In this document: positions 47,915-57,754 of the stretch, piece after piece
Position numbering within the stretch: the first letter of the stretch is position 1
Layout: each line of letters opens with the position of its first letter
From: Tolypeutes matacus
Lineage: Eukaryota > Chordata > Mammalia > Cingulata > Chlamyphoridae
Length of the DNA stretch: 64,000 bases
Assembly: GCA_026826555.1 (NCBI GenBank)
Contig: JAKSZT010054573.1
Coordinates: forward strand, 2,794,670-2,858,669
Reading direction: 5' to 3'
Translations under genes and position numbers: made by a program
The notes under the pieces: generated by a model
What the model saw: only the letters and a program-made list of their open reading frames with translations
What the model was told of the DNA's origin: nothing
The model's database searches: none

Positions 47915-48205
47915 GAGGGCGGCCATAACCAGGGCCCACCAACTGGGTAGCTAGAAACAACCCAGGTTTATTCTCTGCCCTCTGGAGGCCAGACGTCTGA
48001 AATGAAGGAGAGTGCCAGGCTGTGCTTCCTTCATGTAAGGGCACAGTCTAGTAGGTTTATGACCCACCTACTCCAGAATGACCTCATTTTAACTTAATTC
48101 CGTTTGCAATGTCCCTATTTCTAAATGAAATAGGTATGGGATTTTAGGACTTCAACATATCTTTTTGGAGGGGCACAAGTCAACCCCAATCAGTGCATAC
48201 CATAG
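47915..48205 (-). mobile_element. MLT1-type MaLR LTR fragment, antisense
   Basis: CCACCAACTGGGTAGCTAGA, CCAGGTTTATTCTCTGCCCT, CCTACTCCAGAATGACCTCA and TTTAGGACTTCAACATATCT are MLT1 words read from the inverted 3' end to the inverted 5' end. The middle is shortened by a deletion near 48030. Confidence 0.8.
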
Positions 48206-48358
48206 GTGTTTAATGGTTGACAGCTGCAGACACCTGGGAGCAATTTATCCCCATAGGTTGAGTGGCAACAAGGAGACTGGATAGAAAACCCCAGGCCATG
48301 GGTAGCAGAAGGCACTGAAAGCAGAAAGCCTGACCCGAGGTACCCTGCTACCCTTTAG

Positions 48359-48526
48359 GCTCTCAGAGTGGGGTCCCCTCATAAGCCCATCAGCATCTCC
48401 TGGGCACCTATTAGAAATATAAGTTCTCAGCCCCACCCCAGACCTGCTGCTGGTGGGAGGAAACAAGGGGAGCTTTAACAAGCCCTCCAGGGGATTCTGA
48501 TGCTTGCTCAAGTCTGAGACCCATTG
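48359..48526 (+). mobile_element. MER5-type hAT element
   Basis: GCTCTCAGAGTGGGGTCCCC, CCATCAGCATCTCCTGGGCA, AGCCCCACCCCAGACCTGCT and GGGGATTCTGATGCTTGCTC follow the MER5A order. The right end at ...TGAGACCCATTG is followed directly by CTTTAGAA, and CTTTAGGC lies across the left edge (48353-48360), suggesting a decayed 8-bp duplication. Confidence 0.85.
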
Positions 48527-48534
48527 CTTTAGAA

Positions 48535-48736
48535 CAGGGGCTTTTCACCTTTTTTGTTCCATGGACCCCTTTGCCAATCAGGTGAAAACCACGGACCCCT
48601 TACTAAGTCCACACTCTACCACGTATTATTTAATAAATACACCACACCCGCACCTACAGGTCCCCACAAGAATTATGTTTTTTTTTTGACTTCCAATTCA
48701 AGCTCACAGACCCTTGAATTGAATTAAGAACCCCTG
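48535..48736 (-). mobile_element. 0.2-kb hAT-like element with perfect 8-bp target duplication
   Basis: The ends are CAGGGGCTTTTCACC and, inverted, CAGGGGTTCTTAATT, which form terminal inverted repeats of about 14 bases. The 8-mer CTTTAGAA lies exactly at 48527-48534 and 48737-48744, the duplication size of hAT transposons. No transposase frame is present. The copy at 57358 is about the same length and alignable over its whole length in the opposite orientation. I drew the strand to match that copy's plus orientation. Confidence 0.88.
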
Positions 48737-48744
48737 CTTTAGAA

Positions 48745-50303
48745 GAAGGAGTTGTCCAGGTGAAACAAAGCAAGTCTTTAGTCTTGGGGAAACTGAGAAT
48801 TAAGGCAGCTTTGCAGGGAAAAAATTTAGGCATGAGGAGCGAGGCAGGGCTTTGTTTTTCACTTGGTGTATGAAATGGCAAGGGTCCAACCAGGAAATTA
48901 CGCTCACAGACGAGGCAGAATTCCATGACTGGTGCCGAAACACCATTGTAGGTGCTGGTTGACCTGAGGCTGAACCCAGGTGAAGAACTTGATGTACCCA
49001 GAACTGTCGCTGCAGGACTGAACTTACCACGTGAGAGGGAACCCTGGGGTCCCAGTTGCTGGGCAGGTCTTTGCAATATTTATCTTCATTTTCCATTTTC
49101 CTAGACCATAGAGATCCAGCGCTTTTTGGTTTATCCTTTAATACTTCCTACCTTCTTTCAACCTTAGCCCTCTAGGTTGCTCTATCTAGATCTTCTTCAG
49201 AAGTTTTGCTTCTTGATATCTTTATTTTTGGGTTAGGTTCTGTCTTTCCTGATCAGAGGCTAGAAACTTAGGTAGAGAATTCCAAATACAGGCATTCTAT
49301 AGCTATACTTTTATAAAGGATTGGATTATGTTTTCTCTTTAGTTCTCAGCAAAAACACTGACTGCTTTCTGGCTGTCTGTGTATTGCATCAACATCCGTA
49401 AGCAGCAGAGTGGGGTTGAAGGGGTCTGGGGATCGAGGCCTTGGTTCTTGTGCTCCCCCTGGACACACTCTCTCTGTGACCTCTGGGAAGACCATTAGAC
49501 TTTAGCTTCTTCGTCTTAGAATGAAGGCATGGGTGTAGAAATGCATGGTCTTTCCATATCTCAAAGTCCTCAGTTCAAATTAGCTGTTCCCATCCCTGGA
49601 TCATACCTAATACCTGAGAGAGTCACTCAATGTCTTAAAAGCATGGTAAAGAATTGGCAGTAATTCTGAACACTACTTGATGTTTTATTTAATGTAAGTC
49701 ATGAGAAGAGACACCTATGGAGATATCACCCACACCATGTAGGTGTCGGGGTCTCCAGCAGAAGCATGACTCACTCAGGCTCTGAGGAAGACGTTTTACT
49801 CACACAAAGAAGAGACGGCAAGGTCAGCTTCGCTCGTGGGCTCCCCATGGCCAGCAGGTCTCAATCAGAGGCTGAAGCAGGGAGATGCTCTACACGCAGC
49901 ATCCCTGCCTTGTGTACATGTGCTGCCACAGTGGAGGAACCCCTTCCCTCCCTGCCAGATATAGATCTATCACTGGGGTGTGAGGTGAAAGTCCTAAAAC
50001 ATGCCCACCAGACTCAGACTGTCTCCCATGAACGTTTGCATATGTTTGGGACAATAGGGAAGGAATGTTTCACAGTGCCCTAATCTACTAGGGTTGTTTT
50101 TTTTTTTAACCCATCAGGCTGACACACCTGGTCCTGAGCACAGGATGTATTTGTGCATCACAGGGAAAGGTGGTAGGCCGTGCTAGGACTACATCCTATC
50201 TCATTGTATTTTATTATTTTTGGATAATTACAATATCCTATCCCCAAGTGTTAGGAGGTAACTTTCCTGAATATGAAGGACTGAATTAACTCTCTTGAGA
50301 CTA
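48745..50303. other. No gene recognised; possible LTR-like piece at 49750-50090
   Basis: Mostly unnamed sequence. About 49750-50090 (GTCGGGGTCTCCAGCAGAAG onward) has a retroviral-LTR-like feel, but I find no ends or signals that prove it. A 140-codon minus-strand frame at 48654-49076 overlaps another of 98 codons and has no domain. Confidence 0.35.
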
Positions 50304-51010
50304 AAGCAAATCTGCTAGCAGAAGTGTTACCAGGTGGCTCTGGTTTCTGGGGTTCTAGGTTCTTGGTCTATGTTGCATAAAAGAATTTAAGGACACACCA
50401 TAGGGTAGGCAAGGGAGTAAAGAGTTTATTAAGGAACAAGAAAATGAGAAAAGTACACGATCTGGGGCATGGACCGTGGACCTACTGCAGATTGAATTAT
50501 GCATGGGATCCCAGGTCAGGGCTTTTTAAAATCTGTTTGCTGTTCTGATTGGTTGCCCTACCTACCATTTCTCAGGGGGCCAAAGGTGAGGATTTTGAGG
50601 GTATTGGGCTCTCCCTTGACCCCAAACGGGATTCCCATTCCAAATGAGATTCTCATTCCAGGGTCTCACAGGATCTCTCAGGAGGTTTCCGGGCGGGGTC
50701 TCATGGCCATGTTGTCTGTCAGCCCCGTTGTCTGTCGGCCATGTTGTCTGTCGGCCCCGTTGTCTGTCGGCCCCGTTGTCTGTCGGCCCCGTTGTCTGTC
50801 GGCCATGTTGTCTGTCGGCCCCGTTGTCTGTCGGCCCCGTTGTCTGTCGGCCCCGTTGTCTGTCGGCCATATTGTCTGTCGGCCATGTTGTCTGTCGGCC
50901 ATGTTGTCTGTTGGCCACGTCGTCTGTCGGCCATGTTGTCTGCTGGGCCTTCAGCTGTGACCCAAGTCTTCCCTTTCCTTATACTAACCTGCCTCAGAAG
51001 TCTTGAAAAC
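50304..51010 (-). mobile_element. Probable LTR, antisense, carrying a 16-bp minisatellite
   Basis: AGTAAAGAGTTTATTAAGGA (near 50417) reads as an inverted polyadenylation region, TTCTGATTGGTTGCCCTACC (near 50544) contains an inverted CCAAT box, and the distal half holds the tandem array at 50711-50950. This order (R, promoter elements, then tandemly repeated U3) is typical of a retroviral LTR in antisense. I do not see convincing ends or target duplications, and no internal genes are present, so the class is inferred. Confidence 0.45.
50711..50950. repeat. 16-bp minisatellite, 15 units
   Basis: Fifteen 16-base units of GTTGTCTGTCGGCCCC or GTTGTCTGTCGGCCAT follow without gaps. The first and the last three carry extra substitutions, as expected at array edges. 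The central variant order is CC-CC-CC-AT repeated twice (50743-50806 and 50807-50870), a 64-base higher-order unit. Because 16 is not a multiple of 3, all frames remain open, which explains the long Val/Cys/Arg/Ser-rich and Thr/Asp/Arg-rich shadows on both strands. Confidence 0.96.
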
Positions 51011-51214
51011 ATGACCAGAGAAACATAGTTCTTCCATGAGCCTCATTTCTCAAGCACTAGAAAAATCCCTCATTGAAGGCATTTAATTTTTGTTAGTGGA
51101 GGCAAAAAGGAAGATGACTTTTCAAGTCAAATTGACATTGCTCAAATCATCCGTGAAACTGACTTGCCTAATGATATTCCATTGTGGTCCAGAATGTACA
51201 AGGGATTATCTGAT

Positions 51215-52235
51215 TTTATTGTAAGTGAGGATGGCAGGATTACAAAATAGCACCCACAATTCTTGTCCTCTGGTCACATGCCTGTATGTCCCTCCTCTTG
51301 AGTATGGATGGCACCTTTGAATCTGATAGATGTCATGCCCATCATTCGTGTTATACAACAAAGGTGATGAGGTTTTGTAGATGCAATTAAGGTTCCTAAT
51401 CAGCTGACTTTTCATTAATCAAAAGGGAGATGTGGTAGATTGGATTATGTACCCCAATTTAGACATGCTCTTTATCTGCATTCCTGTGGGTGTGAACCCA
51501 CAGGATCTCTTGAAGATTTTTTGTTTTTTAGTTAAGGTGTGGACCAACAGAATGAAGTTGGGTCTTAACATGGATCAATGAAAGCATTATAAAGAGAAAG
51601 AGAACAGAAGCCAAAATGAGAGGAAAACCACAGGGAAGAATTAGAAGCCTAAAGTCAGCAGAACCTATAGAGAAAGGAGAGGACATCGTCATGTGGCACA
51701 AGGCATGGATATAAGCTAAGGAACCCTGAGCATGGCCAGCAGCCAGTGCTGGGAGGTTACAGACCTTGGGCACAGAGCAACGCCTTGCTGAGGCTCGATT
51801 TTGGACTTCTCTACTTGTAAACTGTGAGCAAATACATTCCCACTGTTCAAGCCAACCCATCGTGTGATATTTGTCATAGCAGCTCAGAAAAACTAAGACA
51901 GGAGATTTCCTTGGATAAGCCAAACCAACGCAGGTGATTCCTTTTTAAAAGGTCCAGAGTTCAGAAATCGGAAGCAGCAAAGACCCTCTTCCTTGCTGGC
52001 CTTGAAGAAGCAAGTCATAAGGAAACGAATTCTGCCAACAACCTGTGAGCTTGGAAGAGGATCCCGAGCTCTAGGTGACAATGCACCTCAATGGATACCT
52101 TGAGTGCAATCTTGTGAGACCAGAGAAAGACCCTGGTCTTCTCTGTACTCCTGACCCACAGAAACTTGGAGATAATAAGTACATGTGGTTTGAAGCTGCT
52201 AAGTTTGTAATGCCTTGTCATGCAGTGAATTAGTT
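51215..52235 (+). mobile_element. Older MaLR-like LTR, sense, split by a younger LTR
   Basis: The left part (51215-51425) contains AATCTGATAGATGTCATGCC and GTAGATGCAATTAAGGTTCC. The right part (51906-52235) contains CGAATTCTGCCAACAACCTG, AGCTTGGAAGAGGATCCCGA and GAAGCTGCTAAGTTTGTAAT. They are the 5' and 3' portions of one old MaLR-type LTR. The younger LTR (51431-51900) lies between with its own duplication. Confidence 0.65.
51431..51900 (+). mobile_element. MaLR/ERVL-like solo LTR, sense, perfect 5-bp duplication
   Basis: It starts TGTGGTAGATTGGATTATGT and ends ...GAAAAACTAAGACA (TG...CA). The 5-mer GGAGA lies exactly at 51426-51430 and 51901-51905. It includes an AAATACATTCCCACTG region in place of a clear AATAAA signal near its end. 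It is 470 bases long and is the best-bounded copy of the family seen at 32099 and 55022 (sense) and, inverted, at 11371 and 22682. No genes. Confidence 0.92.
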
Positions 52236-52660
52236 GCCCACCTGCTAAAACAAATACCATACAGTGGGTTGGCTTAACAGGGATTATTGGCTTACAGTTT
52301 CAGAGGCTATAAGGCTTGCTTCCATAAAGGATCAGCATCTTCTGTCTAGCTGCTGATCTTTGGGGTTCCTTGGCTTTTCCATCCTATGACAATGCATATG
52401 GTGGCATCTTCCCTCTCTCTTCTGGGTTCCATTGACTTCCAGCCTCTGGTGCTCCTCGTGGCTTCTCTCTCTCTGTGTCAAATTTCCTTTGTTATATGGA
52501 CTCCAGCCCTATTGGATTATAGCCCACCCTGATTCAGTTTGGGTACTTTAATAACATCTTCAAAAGTCCTATTTACAAATGTGTTCCCACCCACAGGACA
52601 AAGGGTTGGGAGCTGAACACGCTTTTTATGACAGACATGAGTCAGCCTCCAAAATGCAAC
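52236..52660 (-). mobile_element. MaLR/ERVL-like LTR, antisense
   Basis: CTGCTAAAACAAATACCATA, GGCTTACAGTTTCAGAGGCT, ACAATGCATATGGTGGCATC, GACTCCAGCCCTATTGGATT and CTTCAAAAGTCCTATTTACA match the block order of the 44782 and 4034 copies. It directly follows the older sense LTR, so three LTR units stand side by side or nested from 51.2 to 52.7 kb. Its left TG end is lost or overlapped. Confidence 0.68.
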
Positions 52661-54104
52661 ATTAGATTACTAATGCCATCAGCTTATGTTACGGACTGGT
52701 AAAAGGGCAAGCTAGAGCACTAAGAAGAAGTATACAGCATACCATTCGTGCAGTCTTCAGAAAAGAACCATGTCAATGGATGCCGTTATTTTAAAAACAA
52801 GGCATGTAGTATTCTGTTGTGAATCCAGTAATAATGATCATTATTAATGGATCAGTATTAAAAGATAGCATTTAAGGAATAGTTTCACCAACAGGAGAAG
52901 AATCATCTGGAGTAAATATTGCAGAGTAAGAAGGAGGGGAGGAGAAAAAGAGGGTGCTTCAGACCTAGCTGTTCGTCCAGTCAAGTTTATAATTCCAGCG
53001 ATAATGGCTCCTAATGCTAGTAAATAGGTAGGTGCCAGCTGCTGAGACGTTCTCACCGGCTTCCATGCCTCCTTCAGATCCATTCCCAACTTGTTCTCAA
53101 GGAAGGGCCAAGGTCTCCATCTGCAAACCCTCTTCCCTGATGCGCCTGGCCACCCACTGCCAAATGTCTTACTGGTTTTTTAAGGGAAAAGAGGGAGAAA
53201 GTCTAGATGGCTGGATATCTGGTTTCTCCAAGTATTCCTGTTGGAGAGAGGCAGCTTTAAAAGTCAAAACAATCCCAAAACTGGTATGCCGACAAGCATT
53301 ATCAATTTTTAAAAGCTTTATAACAAGATGACATTCAAATTCCATTTTGAGTTGCACTGGAAGAAAATAAAAAAGGTCAGGAAACGGACACACTTCTAGC
53401 CAAACAATACTGTGACAACATAAAATAGAGTTTATCTTGTAATTGTTTGCTCAGTGGAAATTTGAAATACATCTCTAAGAGGAACTATGTAGGTGTAAGT
53501 TTTCCAATAATTCTTCCTTGAAAACTTTATTTCCCTGAAAATAAGTTATTCTATGAAAAATAGCTAACAAAGGCTAATTTTCAAAGAAAAGGTAAAATCA
53601 TGATGCTCAAGCAGATGTAAAAGTGTTACAAGTATTCTTTAACTCATTAAGAACGAGTGAACTGGTAAACTGTTACAACCCTTCAAAGAACAATCCTAAG
53701 AACAGTCATATTTATAGGTCAAGAGTTTTGGAGTGAAAGCAAAGTCTGAGGCAAACTAAACTCCCATTTGGGAACTGAGGGTGATCAACTGAACGGCCAC
53801 TGGACAAAATTTGCCTATCTATAGGAAGAATTATTCTGCATTGCTACCAGTTATTTGCAACTTAGAGTTGTAAATTAACTCAGATTCCCCTAAGAATCGG
53901 AATCCGATTATCTGTCTGAGTGTGAGCTAACCAGTGAAGTACACATCCTCCCCTACACATCCATTCTTTTATGAGTTATGATTGTACTTGCTGCTTGATT
54001 TTTCATTTCCTTTACTGGCGATCATTTTTACTGACCTCCAGTTGTTTGTTTTTGTGGATAATGGTTCAAAAGTCTAGGAGTCAGTCTAGACTAGCCAGGT
54101 TAGT
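52661..54104. other. No gene recognised
   Basis: Unique AT-rich sequence; two short frames on opposite strands near 52844-53393 have no domains. I see no named repeats here. Confidence 0.4.
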
Positions 54105-54287
54105 CTGGTGCTCAGACTTGAGGGAGCATCAGAATCCCCTGGAGAGCTTGTTAGAGCACAGATCCCTGGCCCCACCCCAAAGTGTCTGATCCAGTGGATC
54201 TGGCATAGGCCCAAGAATTTGCATTTCTAGCAACATCCCATGTGCTGCTGATGTGCTGGTCCAAGGACCATTCTTTGAGACCCACTA
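54105..54287 (-). mobile_element. MER5-type hAT element
   Basis: GAGGGAGCATCAGAATCCCC, CTGGCCCCACCCCAAAGTGT, GGCATAGGCCCAAGAATTTG and GTCCAAGGACCATTCTTTGA follow the MER5 order. Both ends are present, though eroded. Confidence 0.82.
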
Positions 54288-54308
54288 CTCTATACTACAA
54301 GTAATTTT

Positions 54309-54406
54309 TTTTTTTTTAAAGATTTTTTTTATTTTTTTTTTTCCCCCCCCCCCCCCCACCCTTGTTGCTGCATCAGCTCACCGCGCCGTGTGGGCCGGCT
54401 TGCCTT
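54309..54406 (-). mobile_element. 5'-truncated DAS-type SINE with 11-bp target duplication
   Basis: Poly(T), AAAGATTTTTTTTATTT, a long C run, then GCTGCATCAGCTCACCGCGC and GTGTGGGCCGGCTTGCC are the inverted tail and body of the same DAS subfamily as 25106; the tRNA-like head is missing. The 11-mer CAAGTAATTTT lies at 54298-54308 and 54407-54417. The perfect duplication shows that the copy inserted in truncated form. Confidence 0.9.
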
Positions 54407-54505
54407 CAAGTAATTTTATAGTGACACTAGAGAAAGCATCCTTCTTCTTTCCTTTCCATCTTTATTCCCTTTTAGTCTGGATCTTTCATGGTAGAGCAGT
54501 TCAGA

Positions 54506-54682
54506 CTGCCTAGCCGGGGGTGCAAACTTTTCTAAAGGACAGAGAGTGTTTTAGGCTCTAGGGACCAAGGGGCAAAAGTGAGCATATTGTGCAGGTATTT
54601 GAAAATATGGTCACGGACCTACAAAAACAGGGAGGAGGCTGGATTTGACCCATGGGATGCGGTTTATCCACCCCTACAGTCT
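54506..54682 (-). mobile_element. hAT-type non-autonomous DNA element
   Basis: GGGGGTGCAAACTTTTCTAA, GTGTTTTAGGCTCTAGGGAC, ACCTACAAAAACAGGGAGGA and GGATTTGACCCATGGGATGC follow the same family as the copy at 31255, here inverted relative to it and shortened in the middle. End repeats (GGGGGTGC / CCACCCC) are present. Confidence 0.65.
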
Positions 54683-55021
54683 TAGAAAAGTCCTTAAAAA
54701 AATCCAAGCATTTACATTATCTATTGACAACGCCGAGCCGTTTCAAATCATATTCTTTTCTAAATAATCAGTGGTTGGCTGGTTCTTTGCAATAAGCTGT
54801 TTCCCAGAACACAAAGGGTGGGAGGATTTCTTACTGTTGCTGTTTTCTAGATTCAAAGAAATCTAGTTTATCTAGATTTATTCCAATAAATGTCAACATT
54901 GTTAACCCAAACTCAGATAGTGGAAGAGAATGCAAAAGATGAGGGCGGGCTCGTCTTAGCCTGGGTTCTCCTGAAAGCAGTTTAGGGGCGAGCTCTTCAC
55001 TTGGCATGTCGTCCTGGGGAG

Positions 55022-55445
55022 TGTGGTGGACCGGACGACATGCCCCAGTTTAGATGTGTTCTTGGTCTGGATGCACATTCTGTGGGTGTGAGGCTATTGT
55101 AAATAGGACCTTTTGAAGATGTTATTTTAGTTATGGTGTGGCCCAAGCAAATAAGGTTGAGCTTAAAGCTGGATCACTGGAGTCCTTTATAAAGACAAGA
55201 AACTCAGACATAGGTAGAAAAGCCACGGGGAGGGGCCAGAAGCAGAAGTCAATGGAACCCAGAAGAGAAAGAAGAGGACAACACTGTGTGCTGAGAAAGC
55301 CAAGGGACCCAAGGATGGCCTGGCAGCCAGAGTGCTACTGGCCAGGAAGAAGCCAACCTTCACCCTCTACTGCGAGACAATAAATTCCCATTGTTTAAGC
55401 CAACTCGTTGAGTGGTTTTGTCATAGCATCCAGAAAACAAAGACA
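55022..55445 (+). mobile_element. MaLR/ERVL-like solo LTR, sense
   Basis: It starts TGTGGTGGACCGGACGACAT and ends near ...AGAAAACAAAGACA. GACAATAAATTCCCATTGTT gives a clear AATAAA-containing region near the 3' end. Block order is the same as 51431. The flanking 5-mers GGGAG and CAGAG match only partly. The 81-codon frame over the left half is non-coding. Confidence 0.82.
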
Positions 55446-55999
55446 CAGAGGGAGACAAGGAAGGAGACAGAGCCAGTGCTAAGAAGCATTGGCCACCTTC
55501 CAGGGCAACAGGTGGCCACCTGAAATGCCATATGAAAGGCATCTCAGGACCATCTGTCCAGGAGAAGAAGAGGAGAGAGAGGGGCAATGTGTTTATCAGC
55601 CTGCTTCTGTGCCCCATTGGTCGGAGGCCCTCTCTGTGATAACCCTCGTTACCCATGAGTGAGCGCCAAGACGTGTCCTGAGATGGCCATGGACAAGCCA
55701 CAGCATGGGACGTAAGAGGACTGACATGCAGAGCTGGCAAGGCTCATCGGGGCCTTGCAAGAACTAGTGGCTGCAGCTGTAGAAAGAATAAGAATCTGGC
55801 ATAAAAGAGGATCTGATGGGAGCCATCCCAGACAAGGTCTTATGAACAAATAATAAGTGCTTTCCAATCGGGGTGGCAGCCCCAGATCCCTGCAAGAGGC
55901 ATTTACTCATCTCAGCCATGGAGAACACTTAGTCATGGTACCAATAAACTTGCAACTCACTGCAGAGTCTGCAATGCCCAAGAGCTTTCAGGAGGCAAC
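55446..55999. other. No gene recognised
   Basis: Moderately GC-rich unique sequence. The minus-strand 126-codon frame (55360-55740) starts in the LTR's end and has no domain. Confidence 0.4.
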
Positions 56000-56523
56000 T
56001 GTATTAGTTTCCAGCAGCTGCTGTAACAATAACCACAAACACAGAGGTTTAAAACAATATGCGTTTATTGTTTTGCAGACCTCTAGGTGAGAAGTCTGGG
56101 GGGCTCAGCTGAGTCCTCTGCTTAGGATCTCAGAAGGCTGAAATGAAACTGTCTCCTGCTCCCTACTTAGAGGTTCTGGGAAGAACTGCTGCCATGTTCA
56201 TTTAGGCTGTTGCACAAATTCACTTCCTTACAGGCGGAGGACTGAGGCCCTGCTTCCTTGCTGGCCGTCAGCCCAGACCAGTCTTTCCCGCCTTCCTTCT
56301 CAGGCTTTCCATGTGTCTCTCCAGCCACAGCAGGTCCAGTGCCTCTGAAGCATCAGATCCCTCTGATGCTTCCTATTCCTGTTTAAGGGATCCTTAAAAT
56401 AATCCAGGATGATTTCCCTATCTTAAAGTCATTCATTGTAATCACATCTGCAATGTCCCTCTTGCCATGTAATGTGACATTTCCACAGGTTCCAAGGGTT
56501 GAGAGATCAGGCATCCTTGAGGA
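56000..56523 (-). mobile_element. MLT1-like MaLR LTR, antisense, 5-bp duplication
   Basis: TGTATTAGTTTCCAGCAGCT, ACAGAGGTTTAAAACAATAT and GCGTTTATTGTTTTGCAGAC are the inverted 3' end with its poly(A) signal. TGTAATCACATCTGCAATGT and TTTCCACAGGTTCCAAGGGT are the inverted 5' part. GCAAC occurs at 55995-55999 and 56524-56528 as a candidate duplication. Confidence 0.82.
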
Positions 56524-56581
56524 GCAACCACGGAAGCTAATAACTACTCCTGACTCTCGGAAGTGTTTTAATACAGGCTTT

Positions 56582-56782
56582 CTTATTTTTCAGGAGTACT
56601 GGGGATCGAACCTGGGACCTGGTACATGGGAAGCCGTCGCTCAAACACTTGAGCTACATCCACTCCCCAGTGAGAGTTGGGTTTTCCCTTTGTTTGCTTG
56701 TTTTTAGGAGGTATGAGGGAATGGACCCAGGACCTTGTACATGGGAAGCAGGTGCTCAACCACTTGCAGTACATCTGCTCCC
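56582..56782 (-). mobile_element. Dimeric DAS-type SINE, antisense, one 13-bp duplication
   Basis: On the minus strand the first head covers 56707-56782 (GGGAGCAGATGTACTGCAAG; CCTCCTAAAAACAAGC), the bridge AAGCAAACAAAGGGAAAA follows, then the linker CCAACTCTCACT at 56669-56680 (inverted) and the second head 56590-56668 (GGGGAGTGGATGTAGCTCAA). TAATACAGGCTTT lies at 56569-56581 and 56783-56795, enclosing the pair. Bridge and linker match those at 23517 and 37604. Confidence 0.95.
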
Positions 56783-56795
56783 TAATACAGGCTTT

Positions 56796-57357
56796 TATTT
56801 ATAGGGGAGACCAAGGAAAGTTGTACAGGAATGAGAACTCTTTTCCCTCAACCCCATCCTACCACTACCAGAATACCTGAACTAAAGCAATTAAAGGAAA
56901 TTTGTGTTTCAAAGTAGTCAACTTAGGTTATACCTTCTCAGTATTGGAACTGTTGACTTTCGGGACAGATAATTCTCTGTCGTGCCGGCTTTCCTGTCCA
57001 TACTAGGCTCTGTAGCAGCATCCCTGGCCTCCTACTCAGGAGATGCCCAATAGCATCCATACCCCATGACTGGGACAAACAACGTTTCCAAACATTGCCA
57101 CATGTCCCGGGGGGGGGGGCACAATCTTCTCTTTTTGGGAGCCATTGCATTATGCGATTTGAACAATTCTAAGGAAACAGTTATATTGCCATTTATTAGT
57201 TCATTTCTGGAGCCCCCCCCACCCACCCCCGGGAACTAATTTATAGACCAGGGAAGAAAATCAGCCGTGATGCCTCCTAGACTCTCCTCGCTTTTAAATT
57301 CAGAATAGTATGACTCAGCATTGCTTCCCTCTTTATTCTCCAAACTTGCCTCTAAAT
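56796..57357. other. No gene recognised
   Basis: Unique sequence with a G run at 57109-57118 and a C run at 57213-57220. I recognise no repeat or gene. Confidence 0.4.
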
Positions 57358-57550
57358 CAGGGGTTCTTAACAAGGTTTCCATGAGCTTGAATTGAAATTC
57401 AAAAAACTGTTATTCTAGTGGGGACATGTTGGTGTGGGTGTGATGTACTTGTTAAGTAATACACAGTACAGTGTGCACTTAGTAAGGGGTCCATGGTTTT
57501 CCCCTGACTGGCCAAGGGGTCCATGGAACAAAACAGGTGAAGAAGCCCTG
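57358..57550 (+). mobile_element. 0.2-kb hAT-like element, second copy
   Basis: It starts CAGGGGTTCTTAACAAGG and ends ...GGTGAAGAAGCCCTG. It aligns over its whole length with the reverse complement of 48535-48736; shared words include GAGCTTGAATTG, TGTGGTGTA/TGTGATGTA, CTTAGTAAGGGGTCC and GGGGTCCATGGAACAAAA. Flanks CTCTAAAT and CCTTAGAG match poorly, so the duplication here has decayed. A similar AAGAATCCCTGCC end occurs at 57620-57633. Confidence 0.85.
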
Positions 57551-57754
57551 CCTTAGAGCAAGGGTCTCACTCATTTCAGGCAAAAATATAATACGCTTTG
57601 GGATGGCAGAAAAAGGTTAAGAATCCCTGCCTTAAATGGCTTTAGGCTGGCCAGAAAACAACGCAGAACATAAAGGAAATAAAACTTGCCACCAACAAGG
57701 TAATCCAAAGTAACTTTTTATTTAATTTCCTCTTTCTTACATTAATTTTTTATT

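Noticed and set aside
49750..50090. A separate LTR with a 105-codon frame
   Set aside because: Suggestive opening text only; no ends, duplication or poly(A) region that I can defend, so not called as a distinct element.
50711..50950. CRISPR-like array appearance
   Set aside because: Units are contiguous, with no unique spacers, and the DNA is mammalian; it is a minisatellite.
50499..51028. Overlapping 74-153 codon frames on both strands
   Set aside because: They arise because a 16-base repeat lacking stops keeps all phases open. The encoded repeats are by-products.
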